Below are positions 23,949-34,058 of a DNA stretch of 37,977 nucleotides, in pieces. The DNA is taken from positions 1 through 37,977 of the forward strand of contig JABGVJ010000009.1 in NCBI GenBank assembly GCA_018646105.1, read 5' to 3'. Source of the stretch: a bacterium. Its GTDB lineage: Bacteria; Margulisbacteria; Marinamargulisbacteria; JABGVJ01. Within the stretch, counting starts at the first letter, position 1, and each line of letters starts with the position of its first letter. The translations under genes and the position numbers were made by a program. Below the pieces are notes generated by a model, which did not search any database, was not told where the DNA came from, and was given only the letters and a program-made list of their open reading frames with translations.

Positions 23949-25274
23949 ATGCAATATAATGAAACTTTAAAACAAGAAATTCTACAAAAAGTAACAGAAT
24001 ATTACCAGGCTGTTCATGCTAAATCGGACAAGGATTTTGTGGAGGGTAAGTCCCGCGTTAATTACGCTGGACGTGTCTTTGATGAGACCGAAATGCAAAA
24101 TCTTGTCAGCGCCAGTCTTGATTTTTGGCTTACGCAAGGAGAATGGACTGATAAGTTTGAAAAAAAATTAGCTGAGTTTTTAGGCGTGAAATATGCTTCT
24201 TTTGTCAATTCCGGTTCCTCTGCCAATTTACTTGCTTTTATGGCCTTAACTTCTTCTAAACTTGGCGATAAACGCATAAAAAAAGGGGACGAGGTTATTA
24301 CGGTCGCGGCTGGGTTTCCTACTACCGTAGCCCCTGTTGTGCAGTATGGGGCGGTTCCTGTTTTTGTGGACGTTGATCTTGAGACATTTAATATTGATAC
24401 TACGCAATTGGCAAAAGCCTATTCATCTAAAACCAAGGCTGTCATGCTCGCGCATACGCTGGGAAATCCTTTTGATATTAGTGCTGTTAAAACTTTTTGT
24501 GAAAAACATCATTTATGGTTAATCGAAGACAATTGTGACGCTTTAGGTAGCATGTATGATAATAAGTACACCGGCACTTTTGGACATATAGGAACTTCTA
24601 GCTTTTACCCCCCTCATCATTTAACCACAGGCGAAGGCGGAGCAGTATATACGAATGATATAAAGCTGTATAGAATTATCAATTCTTTTCGTGACTGGGG
24701 ACGTGATTGCTGGTGCCACTCAGGCAAGGACGATACTTGCCATAAAAGATTTACGCAGCAGTTTGGCACATTGCCTTTTGGCTACGATCATAAGTATGTT
24801 TATAGTCACCTAGGATACAATCTCAAGGCTACAGATCTGCAAGCTGCTATTGGTGTAGCGCAGCTAGCAAAGCTACCAGCGTTTATTAAAAAAAGAAGAG
24901 TTAATTTTGATATCTTATATAATGGGCTTAAAGAATTAAATCATATTTTTATTTTGCCACAAGCTACAGCTAAGGCAATGCCTAGTTGGTTTGGTTTTTG
25001 GCTAACTATTAAAGATCATACTAAGCTTAATAGAAATGATTTGGTGAAATATTTAGAGCAAAATAATATTCAAACCAGAAACCTTTTTGCTGGTAATATT
25101 ACCAGGCATCCTTGTTTTACAGAATTAGAGGTCAATAAAGATTATAGGATTGTTGGCAAATTAGAAAATACAGACAAAATTATGAGTGCTGCTTTTTGGG
25201 TTGGGGTTTATCCGGGCATGAAACCGGAAGCTCTGCAATTTATGGTAAAAAAAATCAAGGGGTTTGTAAAATGA
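23949..25274 (+). CDS. rfbH: CDP-4-keto-6-deoxyglucose 3-dehydratase (E1, PMP and 2Fe-2S)
   Basis: RfbH removes the C3 hydroxyl of CDP-4-keto-6-deoxyglucose, using PMP and an iron-sulfur cluster. The 441-residue protein has the aminotransferase fold, but His223 ([14 protein letters not shown]) stands where PLP enzymes have Lys, the hallmark of E1. Cysteines 196, 254, 256 and 264 correspond to the four cluster ligands of Yersinia E1 with a constant offset of three (193, 251, 253, 261), and His223 to its His220. It lies 14 bp after the cyclase gene and overlaps fcl by ATGA. The E3-type reductase (RfbI/AscD) that recycles the cluster is not in this window. Confidence 0.96.
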   Translation: MQYNETLKQEILQKVTEYYQAVHAKSDKDFVEGKSRVNYAGRVFDETEMQNLVSASLDFWLTQGEWTDKFEKKLAEFLGVKYASFVNSGSSANLLAFMALTSSKLGDKRIKKGDEVITVAAGFPTTVAPVVQYGAVPVFVDVDLETFNIDTTQLAKAYSSKTKAVMLAHTLGNPFDISAVKTFCEKHHLWLIEDNCDALGSMYDNKYTGTFGHIGTSSFYPPHHLTTGEGGAVYTNDIKLYRIINSFRDWGRDCWCHSGKDDTCHKRFTQQFGTLPFGYDHKYVYSHLGYNLKATDLQAAIGVAQLAKLPAFIKKRRVNFDILYNGLKELNHIFILPQATAKAMPSWFGFWLTIKDHTKLNRNDLVKYLEQNNIQTRNLFAGNITRHPCFTELEVNKDYRIVGKLENTDKIMSAAFWVGVYPGMKPEALQFMVKKIKGFVK

Positions 25275-26218
25275 ACAAGCATTCTAAAATTTATATTGCA
25301 GGTCATCTCGGTTTAGTCGGGTCTGCACTGCTCAGGTTATTACAGAAACGAGGCTATACTAATTTTCTTACCAGAACCATACAAGAATTAGACTTAACCA
25401 ATCAAGCTGCGGTAAATGAATTTTTCGCTAAAGAAAAACCCGAATATATTTTTTTAGCCGCTGCTAAAGTTGGCGGTATCCAAGCTAATAATACATATCC
25501 GGCAGAATTTATTTATGATAATTTGATGATTGAAGCCAATGTTATCCATGCCGCTTATCAAAATAAAATAAAAAAATTATTATTTTTGGGTAGTACGTGT
25601 ATTTATCCGAAACTTGCCCCCCAGCCTCTAAAAGAGGAATACTTGTTAACCTCAGCTTTAGAGCCTACCAATGAAGCATATGCCATTGCTAAAATTGCGG
25701 GTGTAGAGCTTTGTAAATTTTATCAAAGACAATATGGGTGCAATTTTATTTCTGCTATGCCGACCAACCTCTACGGCTTAAACGATAATTTTGATTTAAA
25801 TAGTTCCCATGTGCTTCCGGCGTTAATCAGAAAAATTCATGAAGCTAAAATTAAGCAGGAAAAAGAAGTCGTCATCTGGGGAACCGGTAAACCAAAACGA
25901 GAATTTTTGTTCGTAGATGATCTGGCTGATGCGTTACTGTTTTTAATGCAAGAGTATCATGAGGAAGGACATATCAATGTGGGCACAGGTCAAGATATTG
26001 AAATTATAGAGCTAGCTAAACTTATCAAAGAAATAGTAGGTTTTAGTGGCGAGATCAAACATGATTTGTCCAAACCAGATGGCACGCCCCGAAAATTAGT
26101 GGATGTGTCAAAGCTTCATTCATTAGGATGGAAACATCAAACCAGTTTAAAAGAAGGAATTAAAAAAGTTTATGCATGGTATGAACTACAATCCAGAGAA
26201 AAATCTATATGCAAATAG
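25271..26218 (+). CDS. fcl: GDP-L-fucose synthase
   Basis: Fcl epimerises and reduces GDP-4-keto-6-deoxy-D-mannose to GDP-L-fucose. The 315-residue SDR has [13 protein letters not shown] at residues 8-20, [18 protein letters not shown] near 65, [12 protein letters not shown] near 107, and Tyr137-x-x-x-Lys141 (YAIAK). [12 protein letters not shown] near 160 follows, all typical. The frame extends upstream to 25196, but the homology starts at ATG 25271, which overlaps the rfbH TGA. It completes the pathway begun by gmd at 11100, and the next gene is the enzyme that would use its product. Confidence 0.95.
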   Translation: MNKHSKIYIAGHLGLVGSALLRLLQKRGYTNFLTRTIQELDLTNQAAVNEFFAKEKPEYIFLAAAKVGGIQANNTYPAEFIYDNLMIEANVIHAAYQNKIKKLLFLGSTCIYPKLAPQPLKEEYLLTSALEPTNEAYAIAKIAGVELCKFYQRQYGCNFISAMPTNLYGLNDNFDLNSSHVLPALIRKIHEAKIKQEKEVVIWGTGKPKREFLFVDDLADALLFLMQEYHEEGHINVGTGQDIEIIELAKLIKEIVGFSGEIKHDLSKPDGTPRKLVDVSKLHSLGWKHQTSLKEGIKKVYAWYELQSREKSICK

Positions 26219-27228
26219 GAATTTTTAATTATTATCAGGAATTTAATACTCAAAATAAAATATTTGATCCCAATACCTATACTATAGGAGAAAATTTAGG
26301 GTATCCAGTCATGCTTTTAAAAGCAGAACTCAATAAAATAGGTATAAAAATTGATACTTTAGATATTCATCCAATTGAAAAATATGACAAAATATTATTT
26401 CTTGATTTTCCGAACCCCAAAAAAATTTCATTAAATGAATTGCGAAAAATCGGAAAAGAATTATATTTAATTATCCTGGAATCACCTATCATAAAACCTA
26501 ATAATTGGAAAAAAAAGAATCATAAATTTTTCAAAAAAATATTCACCTGGAACTCAGAAATCGTTGATGGGGAAAAATATATTCATATGAATTTAACTAA
26601 CAAAATTAGTTCTGATTTTGATTTTGCAGCGTCGAAAAAAAATTTATGTACATTGATTGTCGCCAACAAAACTAGTTTAAATAAGAAAGAATTGTATAAT
26701 GAACGTAAAAAAGCTATCAGGTGGTTTGAAAAAAATCATCCCTCTGAGTTTGATTTATATGGCATGAATTGGGATCAGCGAATTTTCAAGCGTCCTTTTA
26801 GCATTTTCAATAGATTTGATTTTTTTAAAAAACTTTTTTATCAAAAATATTCTAGTTATCAAGGTCCTGTCAAATCAAAAAAAGTAGTCTTAGCCCAATA
26901 TAAATTTTGTATTTGTTATGAAAACGCTAAAAATATTCCTGGGTATATCACGGAAAAAATTTTTGATTGCTTTTTTGCCGGCTGCGTACCCATCTATTTA
27001 GGTGCCCCTGATATTGCCGAGCAAATTCCAGTAAATACTTTTATAGACAAAAGGGACTTTAAAACATATGAAGCCTTATATGCCTTTATTAGTAATATGG
27101 GTGACGAAGAGTATTTAGGATATTTAAAAAATATTAAAGCGTTTTTAAATAGTAAAAAGGCTTACAAATTTTCAGCAGAAAATTTTGTTGATACTATTAT
27201 TAAAACTTTAGATTTGAAAAAACAATAA
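26209..27228 (+). CDS. GT10 alpha-1,3/4-fucosyltransferase-like protein
   Basis: GT10 enzymes transfer L-fucose from GDP-fucose. In this 339-residue protein the family signature is clear near residues 232-256: YKFCICYEN, then [20 protein letters not shown] and YLGAPDI. This matches the Glu-Asn, Tyr-x-Thr-Glu-Lys and Val-Pro motifs that bind the GDP-sugar. The N-terminal half is divergent, as usual for the acceptor domain. It overlaps fcl by 10 bp, so supply and use of GDP-fucose are physically linked. No membrane segment or signal is visible, which fits a cytoplasmic, membrane-associated enzyme. The acceptor is unknown. Confidence 0.88.
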   Translation: MQIGIFNYYQEFNTQNKIFDPNTYTIGENLGYPVMLLKAELNKIGIKIDTLDIHPIEKYDKILFLDFPNPKKISLNELRKIGKELYLIILESPIIKPNNWKKKNHKFFKKIFTWNSEIVDGEKYIHMNLTNKISSDFDFAASKKNLCTLIVANKTSLNKKELYNERKKAIRWFEKNHPSEFDLYGMNWDQRIFKRPFSIFNRFDFFKKLFYQKYSSYQGPVKSKKVVLAQYKFCICYENAKNIPGYITEKIFDCFFAGCVPIYLGAPDIAEQIPVNTFIDKRDFKTYEALYAFISNMGDEEYLGYLKNIKAFLNSKKAYKFSAENFVDTIIKTLDLKKQ

Positions 27229-27231
27229 AAT

Positions 27232-28785
27232 ATGAATAATAAGAAAAATTATTTTTTTACTTTATTTTCTGGTTTTGGGGTTCAAATAGCCGCTACTATT
27301 ATAGTTTTATTTCTTATACCAATTAGTTTGAATTATTGGGGGCCTGAAAGATATGGGGCTTTAGCTATTTTGACTTCTCTGATGGTTTATTTGGGTGTTT
27401 CAAATTTAGGGGTGACTAGTGCTGCTTCAGTTTTAATTGCCAAAAACAATAATGTAAAGTGTAAGCTGGATATCTTAAAACGAGCTTTTTTTCTTTTGAT
27501 TTTTAGCGCCATTGGTTTTTCTTTTGTTTTTTTTCTGATCAATTGTTTTTTTAAAAATTGGGTATATCTTTTTGGTAAAATACCGCCTGCTATAACAGAA
27601 GAACTATCCCTGGCGTTATTAATGCTATTTATAACTTTTCTTATTAATATGCCATTTGCAATTATGCAGGCGGTTTTCCAAGGGTATCAAAAGCTTTATC
27701 TGGAAAGATTTTTTGCGCTTCTTGATACTATGTTTTTATTTATCGCTTTGATATTAACTATCTTTTTTAAACAAAATTTAGTTTTTTTTGTTTTAATTAG
27801 AGGCTTATTTTTAATTTTAAACAATTTTTTTAGATTTTTATTTTTTTATATTACCTTATATAAAAAAGATTTAAGTTCTGAATATCATGAGATCTATAAT
27901 TATTTAGATGTTAAATATAGAACCATTTTTATTACAGGCATCAGGTTCCTTTCTGTAGGCATCGCCGCCCTTATTGTCTGGAATACCGATAATTTAGTGA
28001 TTAGTCATTTTTTGGGTCTGGAATATGTCACGCCATATTCTATTACCTTTAAAGCTTTTGGTTTTGCGTTTACTTTTATTTCAGCCATAAATATTTCTAT
28101 TTTTCCTTTAATGGCCAAAGCCATGGGCAGTCACGATTGGGATTGGATAAATGCCACCTACAAAAAGCTGATCGTAACCATATCAGTAATGGGCGGAGCT
28201 GCTTGGCTTGGAACAGTCCTTTTTTTAAGAGAGCTCCTTCATTTATGGGTGGGTACTTCCGGAGATGCTGGCCTTGTAGTTATTGTGGCTTTAGGAGGAT
28301 ATACCTATTTACTAGGTCTGATTAATCTAAATAATGGTTTAATTAATACTTTTAATTTTCTTAAAAATACAATTTGGATTAGTTGGTTAGAAGCCATAAT
28401 CAATATTAGCGTTTCTATATATTTATTACAATTTTTAGGGTTAGGAGGAGTTGCTTTAGGAACTTTTTGTGGCGGTATTTTAGGCGCTATTTTTTTATAT
28501 CCTTTTATTTTAATGAAAAAAAGTCAATATAAAATCAAATATGATTTTATGTTTATTATCAAACATATTGGTTTCATTATTTTACCATTATTGATTGTGT
28601 CAGTTTTAAATACTGTATTTGTTTCTAATTTGGTTTTTAAAATTTTAATTGGGATTATTATTCTTTCAGTTTATGGTTTAGCTAGTTGGCAGCTAGCTTC
28701 GAAAGAGGTTAAAGAATTTTGGCTGATGATTTTGTTTAAGTTTTTAAAAAAAGTTCCAAAACCCTTAGGTTTAAAAAGTTTATAG
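27232..28785 (+). CDS. wzx: Wzx-type lipid-linked oligosaccharide flippase
   Basis: This 517-residue polytopic protein of the polysaccharide transporter (MOP superfamily) has about 12-14 hydrophobic segments. Its N-terminal helix starts LFSGFGVQIAATIIVLF, followed by PISLNYWGPERYGALAIL, a common Wzx pattern. Positive residues sit in loops between helices, and WNTDNLVISHFLGLEYVTPY near residue 243 also fits. Wzx flips the undecaprenyl-linked repeat unit across the inner membrane. It is the only flippase seen in the window, so it probably serves the whole locus. No strong ribosome site precedes ATG 27232, so it may depend on coupling to the fucosyltransferase 3 bp upstream. Confidence 0.88.
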   Translation: MNNKKNYFFTLFSGFGVQIAATIIVLFLIPISLNYWGPERYGALAILTSLMVYLGVSNLGVTSAASVLIAKNNNVKCKLDILKRAFFLLIFSAIGFSFVFFLINCFFKNWVYLFGKIPPAITEELSLALLMLFITFLINMPFAIMQAVFQGYQKLYLERFFALLDTMFLFIALILTIFFKQNLVFFVLIRGLFLILNNFFRFLFFYITLYKKDLSSEYHEIYNYLDVKYRTIFITGIRFLSVGIAALIVWNTDNLVISHFLGLEYVTPYSITFKAFGFAFTFISAINISIFPLMAKAMGSHDWDWINATYKKLIVTISVMGGAAWLGTVLFLRELLHLWVGTSGDAGLVVIVALGGYTYLLGLINLNNGLINTFNFLKNTIWISWLEAIINISVSIYLLQFLGLGGVALGTFCGGILGAIFLYPFILMKKSQYKIKYDFMFIIKHIGFIILPLLIVSVLNTVFVSNLVFKILIGIIILSVYGLASWQLASKEVKEFWLMILFKFLKKVPKPLGLKSL

Positions 28786-28801
28786 GAAAGAAGTATAAAA
28801 A

Positions 28802-29794
28802 ATGAATTTACCTTTAGTTTCCGTTTGTGTCGCCAACTATAATGGTGCCAAGTTCATCGAGGAAACTTTACGTTCCCTGATACGCCAAACTTACCAAAAC
28901 ATAGAAATAATTGTGGGAGACAATGTTTCCACAGATCAAAGTGTGGCTATTATCAAAAAAATTGCCACAGAGGATAGCCGGATAAAGTATTTCCAAAACA
29001 AAAAAAATATCGGATATTCAGGCAACTGCAATAAATTAATCCAAACTGCCCAAGGAAAATATGTCACTATTTATCATTCTGACGATGTCTATGAACCAAC
29101 TATTGTGGAAGAAGAAGTGGCTTTTTTAGAGGCCAATCCGGAATTGGCTGGAGTTTATACTTCACAAAAAGTAATTGATGAAAATAGGCAGCCGATTTCT
29201 AATGACGGGTTCATTTTAAATCAAATACCACATAAGTATTTAATTTTAGATTTAGTTCAATATTTGGATTATTTGATTAAACAAGATATTAACCCTATAG
29301 TGTGCCCTACTTCTATGATTAAAAAAAGCGTATATCAGGAACTAAAAGGGTACGATCTTAACTTAAAGTATGTAGATGATGTGGATATGTGGCTGAGAAT
29401 TTTAGAAAAATATAATGTAGGCATTGTCAATAAAAAATTAGTTAATTATAGAGTACATAGTGCCCAGGGTAGCCAGTATTATCGAGATTTAGAAAGAGAT
29501 GATCTTTTGATCCCAATTAAATTTCTGGCAGCTTATATAGAAAAAAACTCTGATCTTAAAGACCGTTATAAAATCGCCATTAAAAGATTAATTGCTTTGG
29601 ATTACAATAAAATAATTAAAAATTATATTATTCTGGGTCAAAGAGAAAAACTGGCAGCTTATTTAAAATTATCGCGTAACCATTATCGTTTTTTCTTTCC
29701 CTCTAAAGACTGGTTTGTGCAGCAAACAAATTTTCGGTTTATTTATTTAATAGTCCGGCTTTATTTATTATTAAACCCTAAAAGACAAAAATAA
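28802..29794 (+). CDS. GT2 family glycosyltransferase
   Basis: This 330-residue GT-A enzyme starts LVSVCVANYNGAKFIEETL, with GDNVSTDQS near residue 40 for nucleotide binding and a metal-binding SDD at Asp94-Asp95 (HSDDVYEP). The acceptor side has DVDMWLRILEKY near 195, with the acidic and aromatic pattern typical of repeat-unit transferases. It likely adds one sugar to the undecaprenyl-linked chain on the cytoplasmic face. The donor cannot be told from sequence. GGAAAG upstream of ATG 28802 is a modest ribosome site, 16 bp after wzx. Confidence 0.85.
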   Translation: MNLPLVSVCVANYNGAKFIEETLRSLIRQTYQNIEIIVGDNVSTDQSVAIIKKIATEDSRIKYFQNKKNIGYSGNCNKLIQTAQGKYVTIYHSDDVYEPTIVEEEVAFLEANPELAGVYTSQKVIDENRQPISNDGFILNQIPHKYLILDLVQYLDYLIKQDINPIVCPTSMIKKSVYQELKGYDLNLKYVDDVDMWLRILEKYNVGIVNKKLVNYRVHSAQGSQYYRDLERDDLLIPIKFLAAYIEKNSDLKDRYKIAIKRLIALDYNKIIKNYIILGQREKLAAYLKLSRNHYRFFFPSKDWFVQQTNFRFIYLIVRLYLLLNPKRQK

Positions 29795-29798
29795 ATTT

Positions 29799-30983
29799 AT
29801 GAGTAAAATTTTATTATTAACGGCAAATTTTCATATCGGCGGCGCACAAAGAGTACTAGCGAATTTAAGCTCCTTATTAGCAGAAAAACACGAAATATAT
29901 ATTGGTATTTTTGATGCCAGAAATATTGGTTATCGGTGTAAAGGTAAAATTATTGATTTAAATGTGCCGGTTTCTTCTAATCTAATTGGAAAAACGCTTA
30001 ACTTTTTGAAAAGAATTTATAAAACAGCTCGATTTAAAAAAAAAGAACATATTGATATTACAATTAGTTTTTGCGAAGGTGCCAATATTGTAAGTTTGCT
30101 TTCAGGATATAGCAAAAATATCCTTACCGTACATTCCTACAAATCTCGAGATAATTTTGGTTTTTACGGGTTTATTTTTAAATATTTAATGAAATTTTTC
30201 TATAATAGAGCCGATAAAATAGTTGCGGTTTCCGAAGGTGCCAGCAAAGATCTTATTACGAATTTTAGCGTCCAGGCTCAAAAAACTATCTCTATTCATA
30301 ATTTTATTGATCAACAAAAAATAACTCAACTTAGCACTGAAGCAATAGAGCCAGAACTAAAAAATATTTTTAAAACCCCCACCCTTATTACTGTGGGGAG
30401 GTTATCTGAACCTAAAGGACAATGGCATTTATTAAGAATTTTTAAGCAAACCAAAAAAACTATCCCCAACTTAAAACTTTTGATTTTGGGCGATGGTGAG
30501 TTAAGAGAAAAACTAATCAAGTTATCTCACGATTTATCTTTAAAAACCTATTCTGCTTGGGATCAAGCCAAGCTGCTGGATGATAGTTATGATGTCTATT
30601 TTTTAGGCTTTACAGACAATATTTTTAAATATATGGCTCATTCATCTATTTTTGTTTTTACTTCACTTTGGGAAGGCTTTGGCAATGTTCTTATTGAGGC
30701 GATGGCTTGCCGTCTTCCTGTAATTGCCACTGACTGTAAACATGGCCCCAGAGAAATTCTAGGCGCAAAATATGGTATACTCGTACCAGCTCTTAGTGAT
30801 CAATGGCTAAATACAGAAGAGTTAACCAAAGAAGAACAAAAATTTGCAAAAACTATTCTAATGTTATTAAATGATCCAGCGCTAAGCCAAGACTATCGGC
30901 AAAAAGGATATTTTAGAGCCCAAGATTTTGATGTAGCTCAAATCAAGGATCAATGGTTTCAAATAATTAAGGAATTGGGATAA
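29799..30983 (+). CDS. GT4 family glycosyltransferase
   Basis: This 394-residue GT-B enzyme has an N-terminal glycine-rich loop FHIGGAQRVLANLSSLL, and TVGRLSEPKGQWHLL near residue 196 starts the donor domain. The retaining EX7E motif is Glu292 and Glu300 (WEGFGNVLIEAMACRLPVIA), followed by HGPREIL. The C-terminal half strongly resembles that of the GT4 gene at 32922 (shared LWEGF-x-NVLIEAMAC and GPREIL blocks). The two look like paralogues flanking the asnB-like gene. The donor is unknown, but GT4 linkages retain the donor anomeric configuration. Confidence 0.88.
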   Translation: MSKILLLTANFHIGGAQRVLANLSSLLAEKHEIYIGIFDARNIGYRCKGKIIDLNVPVSSNLIGKTLNFLKRIYKTARFKKKEHIDITISFCEGANIVSLLSGYSKNILTVHSYKSRDNFGFYGFIFKYLMKFFYNRADKIVAVSEGASKDLITNFSVQAQKTISIHNFIDQQKITQLSTEAIEPELKNIFKTPTLITVGRLSEPKGQWHLLRIFKQTKKTIPNLKLLILGDGELREKLIKLSHDLSLKTYSAWDQAKLLDDSYDVYFLGFTDNIFKYMAHSSIFVFTSLWEGFGNVLIEAMACRLPVIATDCKHGPREILGAKYGILVPALSDQWLNTEELTKEEQKFAKTILMLLNDPALSQDYRQKGYFRAQDFDVAQIKDQWFQIIKELG

Positions 30984-30989
30984 GCTAAT

Positions 30990-32903
30990 ATGTGTCGCAT
31001 AACAGGTTTTTGGGATTTCAATGAAAATAAAAATTACGATTTTTCTAAAACATTAGAAAATATGCGTGATGTACTTACACATGGCGGGCCAGACGATGCC
31101 GGATCATACATCAAAAAAGAAACCGGGTTAGCTTTAGGGCATCGCCGGTTATCCATTCTTGACCTTTCCGCGGCGGGTCACAATCCGATGTGGGATGAGA
31201 CAAAACAATATGGAATTATTTTTAATGGTGAAGTATATAATTTTGCAGGAATAAAAAAAGAGCTATTAGCAAAAGGCCATAAATTTAATTCTGATACCGA
31301 TACAGAAGTTATTTTAAAAGCTTATATAGAATGGGGCCTAGATTCCGTACAGAAATTTCGAGGCATGTTTGCTTATGCTATTTGGGATAGGAAAAAAGAA
31401 CAATTAATTTTATGTAGAGATAGAGTCGGGGTTAAACCGTTATATTGGTATTTTAAAAACAAACTTTTTATGTTTGCTTCAGAGTTAAAATCCTTTCACC
31501 AACATCCTAAATTTGAAAAAGAATTAAATAAAGAAGCTTTATCTTTATTTTTACAATATGGTTATATTATTGCGCCACATTCAATTTTTAAAGATGCCTA
31601 TAAACTTGAGCCAGGACATTTTCTGATCATCAATAAAAATCAGGAAATAAAAAAAATAAAGTATTGGGATGTAGAAAACTCATATCAAAAAGGATTAAAA
31701 GAACGAAAAACGTGGCTAAAAAAAAGTGAAAATGAAATAGCTGAAGAATTAGAGGCTTTATTATTAGAAAGTTTTAAATTAAGAATGGTTTCAGACGTGC
31801 CTGTAGGTATGTTTTTGAGCGGAGGCGTAGATTCTTCTTTATTAACAGCTCTTTTGCAAAAAGAGTACAGTAAACCCTTAAAAACATTTACCATTGGTTT
31901 TAAAGAGCCTGAATACAATGAGGCAAATTGGGCCAGAAAAGTATCAGATCATTTAGGTACAGATCACACAGAACTTTATTGTAGTGCGCAAGACGCTTTT
32001 GAAGTTATTCCTAAACTCCCAGAAATGTATGACGAGCCTTTTGGTGACTCATCAGCCATTCCTACATATTTGGTTTCTAAACTTGCCAAGACTAAAGTAA
32101 AAGTAGCCTTATCAGCAGACGGTGGTGATGAACAGTTTTGCGGGTACACAGGCTATAATTTATTAGCCAAAATCCAAAAAATAAAATCCATCCCTTTAGC
32201 TAAAGAGTTTATAATTAATAAGGGGACATACAATTTAATAAAATTAGTAAGCAACTTTAAAACAAAATGGCAAAATTACGATGATAAATATGCAAAATTA
32301 AAAAAAGTTTTGTCTGCAAAAGGAACTCTTAATACAGCTGACGTTATTAATAAATATTTTTTTCCAGAAGAGCTTAAATCTTTAGGCTTAACTGAATATG
32401 CAACAAATACTTCTGTTTTAAGTAATGATTGTGCACAGACTAATGACATATCCCTAGCAATGCTTATGGATTTAAAAGCTTATTTGCCAGACGATGTTTT
32501 AGTTAAAGTAGATCGTGCTGGTATGCAAGTAGCATTAGAAGGCAGAGATCCATTCCTGGATCATAAAATAATCGAATATACGACTCAAATGCCATATGCG
32601 TTAAAAATAAAAAATAATGAAAATAAATATTTCTTAAAAAAAATACTCGGGCAATATTTACCCAGAGAATATTTTGATAGGCCTAAAAAAGGGTTTGGTA
32701 TCCCTATGTATGAATGGTTTCAGCAGGATTTAAAAGGATTATATCAGGAATATTTAAATGAAAATAGAATCAAAAACCAAGGTATTTTCAAGGCCGATGA
32801 AATCAAAAAATTATTAGACAAATTTTCAAACAATCAAGGTGTTCAAGCAAATAAATTATGGTATTTATTTATTTTTGCACAATGGCATGAAAAATGGATG
32901 TAA
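30990..32903 (+). CDS. asnB: Asparagine synthase (glutamine-hydrolysing), glycan-locus AsnB type
   Basis: This 637-residue class II amidotransferase has the nucleophile Cys2 directly after Met1 (MCRITGFW), so the start ATG 30990 is certain. The glutaminase domain has HRRLSILDLS and FNGEVYNF near residues 52-85. The synthetase domain has the ATP-pyrophosphatase loop Ser277-Gly-Gly-Val-Asp-Ser (SGGVDSS) and LSADGGDEQFCGY near 373. Such proteins in O-antigen loci often amidate hexuronic acids rather than aspartate. The UDP-uronate genes 34059 and 35044, and the HexNAc dehydrogenase at 9772, offer such substrates. The role in amidation is inferred from context. Confidence 0.92.
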   Translation: MCRITGFWDFNENKNYDFSKTLENMRDVLTHGGPDDAGSYIKKETGLALGHRRLSILDLSAAGHNPMWDETKQYGIIFNGEVYNFAGIKKELLAKGHKFNSDTDTEVILKAYIEWGLDSVQKFRGMFAYAIWDRKKEQLILCRDRVGVKPLYWYFKNKLFMFASELKSFHQHPKFEKELNKEALSLFLQYGYIIAPHSIFKDAYKLEPGHFLIINKNQEIKKIKYWDVENSYQKGLKERKTWLKKSENEIAEELEALLLESFKLRMVSDVPVGMFLSGGVDSSLLTALLQKEYSKPLKTFTIGFKEPEYNEANWARKVSDHLGTDHTELYCSAQDAFEVIPKLPEMYDEPFGDSSAIPTYLVSKLAKTKVKVALSADGGDEQFCGYTGYNLLAKIQKIKSIPLAKEFIINKGTYNLIKLVSNFKTKWQNYDDKYAKLKKVLSAKGTLNTADVINKYFFPEELKSLGLTEYATNTSVLSNDCAQTNDISLAMLMDLKAYLPDDVLVKVDRAGMQVALEGRDPFLDHKIIEYTTQMPYALKIKNNENKYFLKKILGQYLPREYFDRPKKGFGIPMYEWFQQDLKGLYQEYLNENRIKNQGIFKADEIKKLLDKFSNNQGVQANKLWYLFIFAQWHEKWM

Positions 32904-32921
32904 ATAGATAGGAATAAAAAA

Positions 32922-34046
32922 ATGACAACTATACTAACAATTTCATTAAGAGGCGGCGGTGCAGAAAGACAAATTAGCACATTGTCAAAACTCCTGCCAT
33001 TAAAAAAAATAGTTTTATTAGAACAAGGGATTGATTATGATATAAAAAATACAGAGATTCAAAGTTTGTCCCAACATAATGAAAACACGTTTATTTTAAA
33101 AAAAATATTGGGGCTCTTCTATTATGCATGGCGGCTAAAAAAGACCGCAAAAGATGAAGTGATTCTTAGTTTTATGGAGCGGGCAAATTTTGTAAATATT
33201 ATTGCGAAATTATTTTTCAAACATAAAGCGATTGTTTCAGAACGTATTTATCCGAGTATAGCCTTTAATAAAGGCTTAAGACGCATACAAAAATATTTAG
33301 TATCTTTTTTATATCCATATGCAGATTTAATTATTGCTAATTCAAAAGCTATAAAAGAAGATTTAATTGAAAATTTCAAGATTCCTTCTCATAAAATAAA
33401 AGTTATTAATAACATGTATGATATTGAGCAAATTGAAATCAAAGCTCAAAAAAAGATTTCACAGGAATTTGCCGAATTTTTTCAATCACCTGTGATCATA
33501 AACATAGGCAGTCATTCAACTCAAAAAGGCCAGAAGTACCTTATTAAAGCTTTTAAAAAGGTCGTAGAAACTTTGCCGCAAGTTAAATTAGCTTTTTTTG
33601 GCAGGGGCCCTTTAAAACCAGGTTTAATTAAATTGGTGCAAGATTTAAAACTAGAACCTAATGTTAAATTTTTTGATTTTGATGAAAATATTTTTAAATA
33701 TTTATCAAAATCAAAATTATTTGTTTTATCCTCATTGTGGGAAGGTTTTCCTAATGTGTTAATTGAAGCTATGGCGTGTAAGCTTCCTGTAATTGCATCA
33801 GATTGTAAGTCAGGCCCAAGAGAGATTTTAGCCCCAACCACAGACTGTTCTTGGCAAACCAAAGAGCTTGAATTCGCTGAGTATGGTGTACTGGTTCCGC
33901 CTGAAGAAGAAGAATTGTTATCTCGCGCCATCCTTAAAGTTTTAAAGGAAAATAACTTAAGCGAAAGTTATTCGGCCAAAGGTTATAATAGAGCAAAAGA
34001 TTTTACTATTCAAAATATGCTTAGTAAATGGAAGAAATATCTTTAA
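32922..34046 (+). CDS. GT4 family glycosyltransferase
   Basis: This 374-residue GT-B enzyme starts TTILTISLRGGGAERQISTL, with the glycine-rich acceptor loop at the N-terminus. NIGSHSTQKGQKYLI near residue 195 opens the donor domain. The EX7E pair is Glu274 and Glu282 (WEGFPNVLIEAMACKLPVIA), followed by SGPREIL. Its close similarity to the GT4 at 29799 suggests an old duplication, with asnB between them. It likely adds one residue of the repeat. AGG upstream at modest spacing supports ATG 32922. Confidence 0.87.
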   Translation: MTTILTISLRGGGAERQISTLSKLLPLKKIVLLEQGIDYDIKNTEIQSLSQHNENTFILKKILGLFYYAWRLKKTAKDEVILSFMERANFVNIIAKLFFKHKAIVSERIYPSIAFNKGLRRIQKYLVSFLYPYADLIIANSKAIKEDLIENFKIPSHKIKVINNMYDIEQIEIKAQKKISQEFAEFFQSPVIINIGSHSTQKGQKYLIKAFKKVVETLPQVKLAFFGRGPLKPGLIKLVQDLKLEPNVKFFDFDENIFKYLSKSKLFVLSSLWEGFPNVLIEAMACKLPVIASDCKSGPREILAPTTDCSWQTKELEFAEYGVLVPPEEEELLSRAILKVLKENNLSESYSAKGYNRAKDFTIQNMLSKWKKYL

Positions 34047-34058
34047 AGGAGCAATGAC

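Noticed and set aside
25196-25270. Upstream start for fcl
   Set aside because: The extra 25 residues overlap the end of rfbH and match no fcl N-terminus; ATG 25271 overlaps the rfbH stop as in other gene pairs here.
33521-33931. Minus-strand frame of 136 codons
   Set aside because: It lies wholly antisense to the donor domain of a clear GT4 gene and is Ser/Asn/Lys-rich without domain features.
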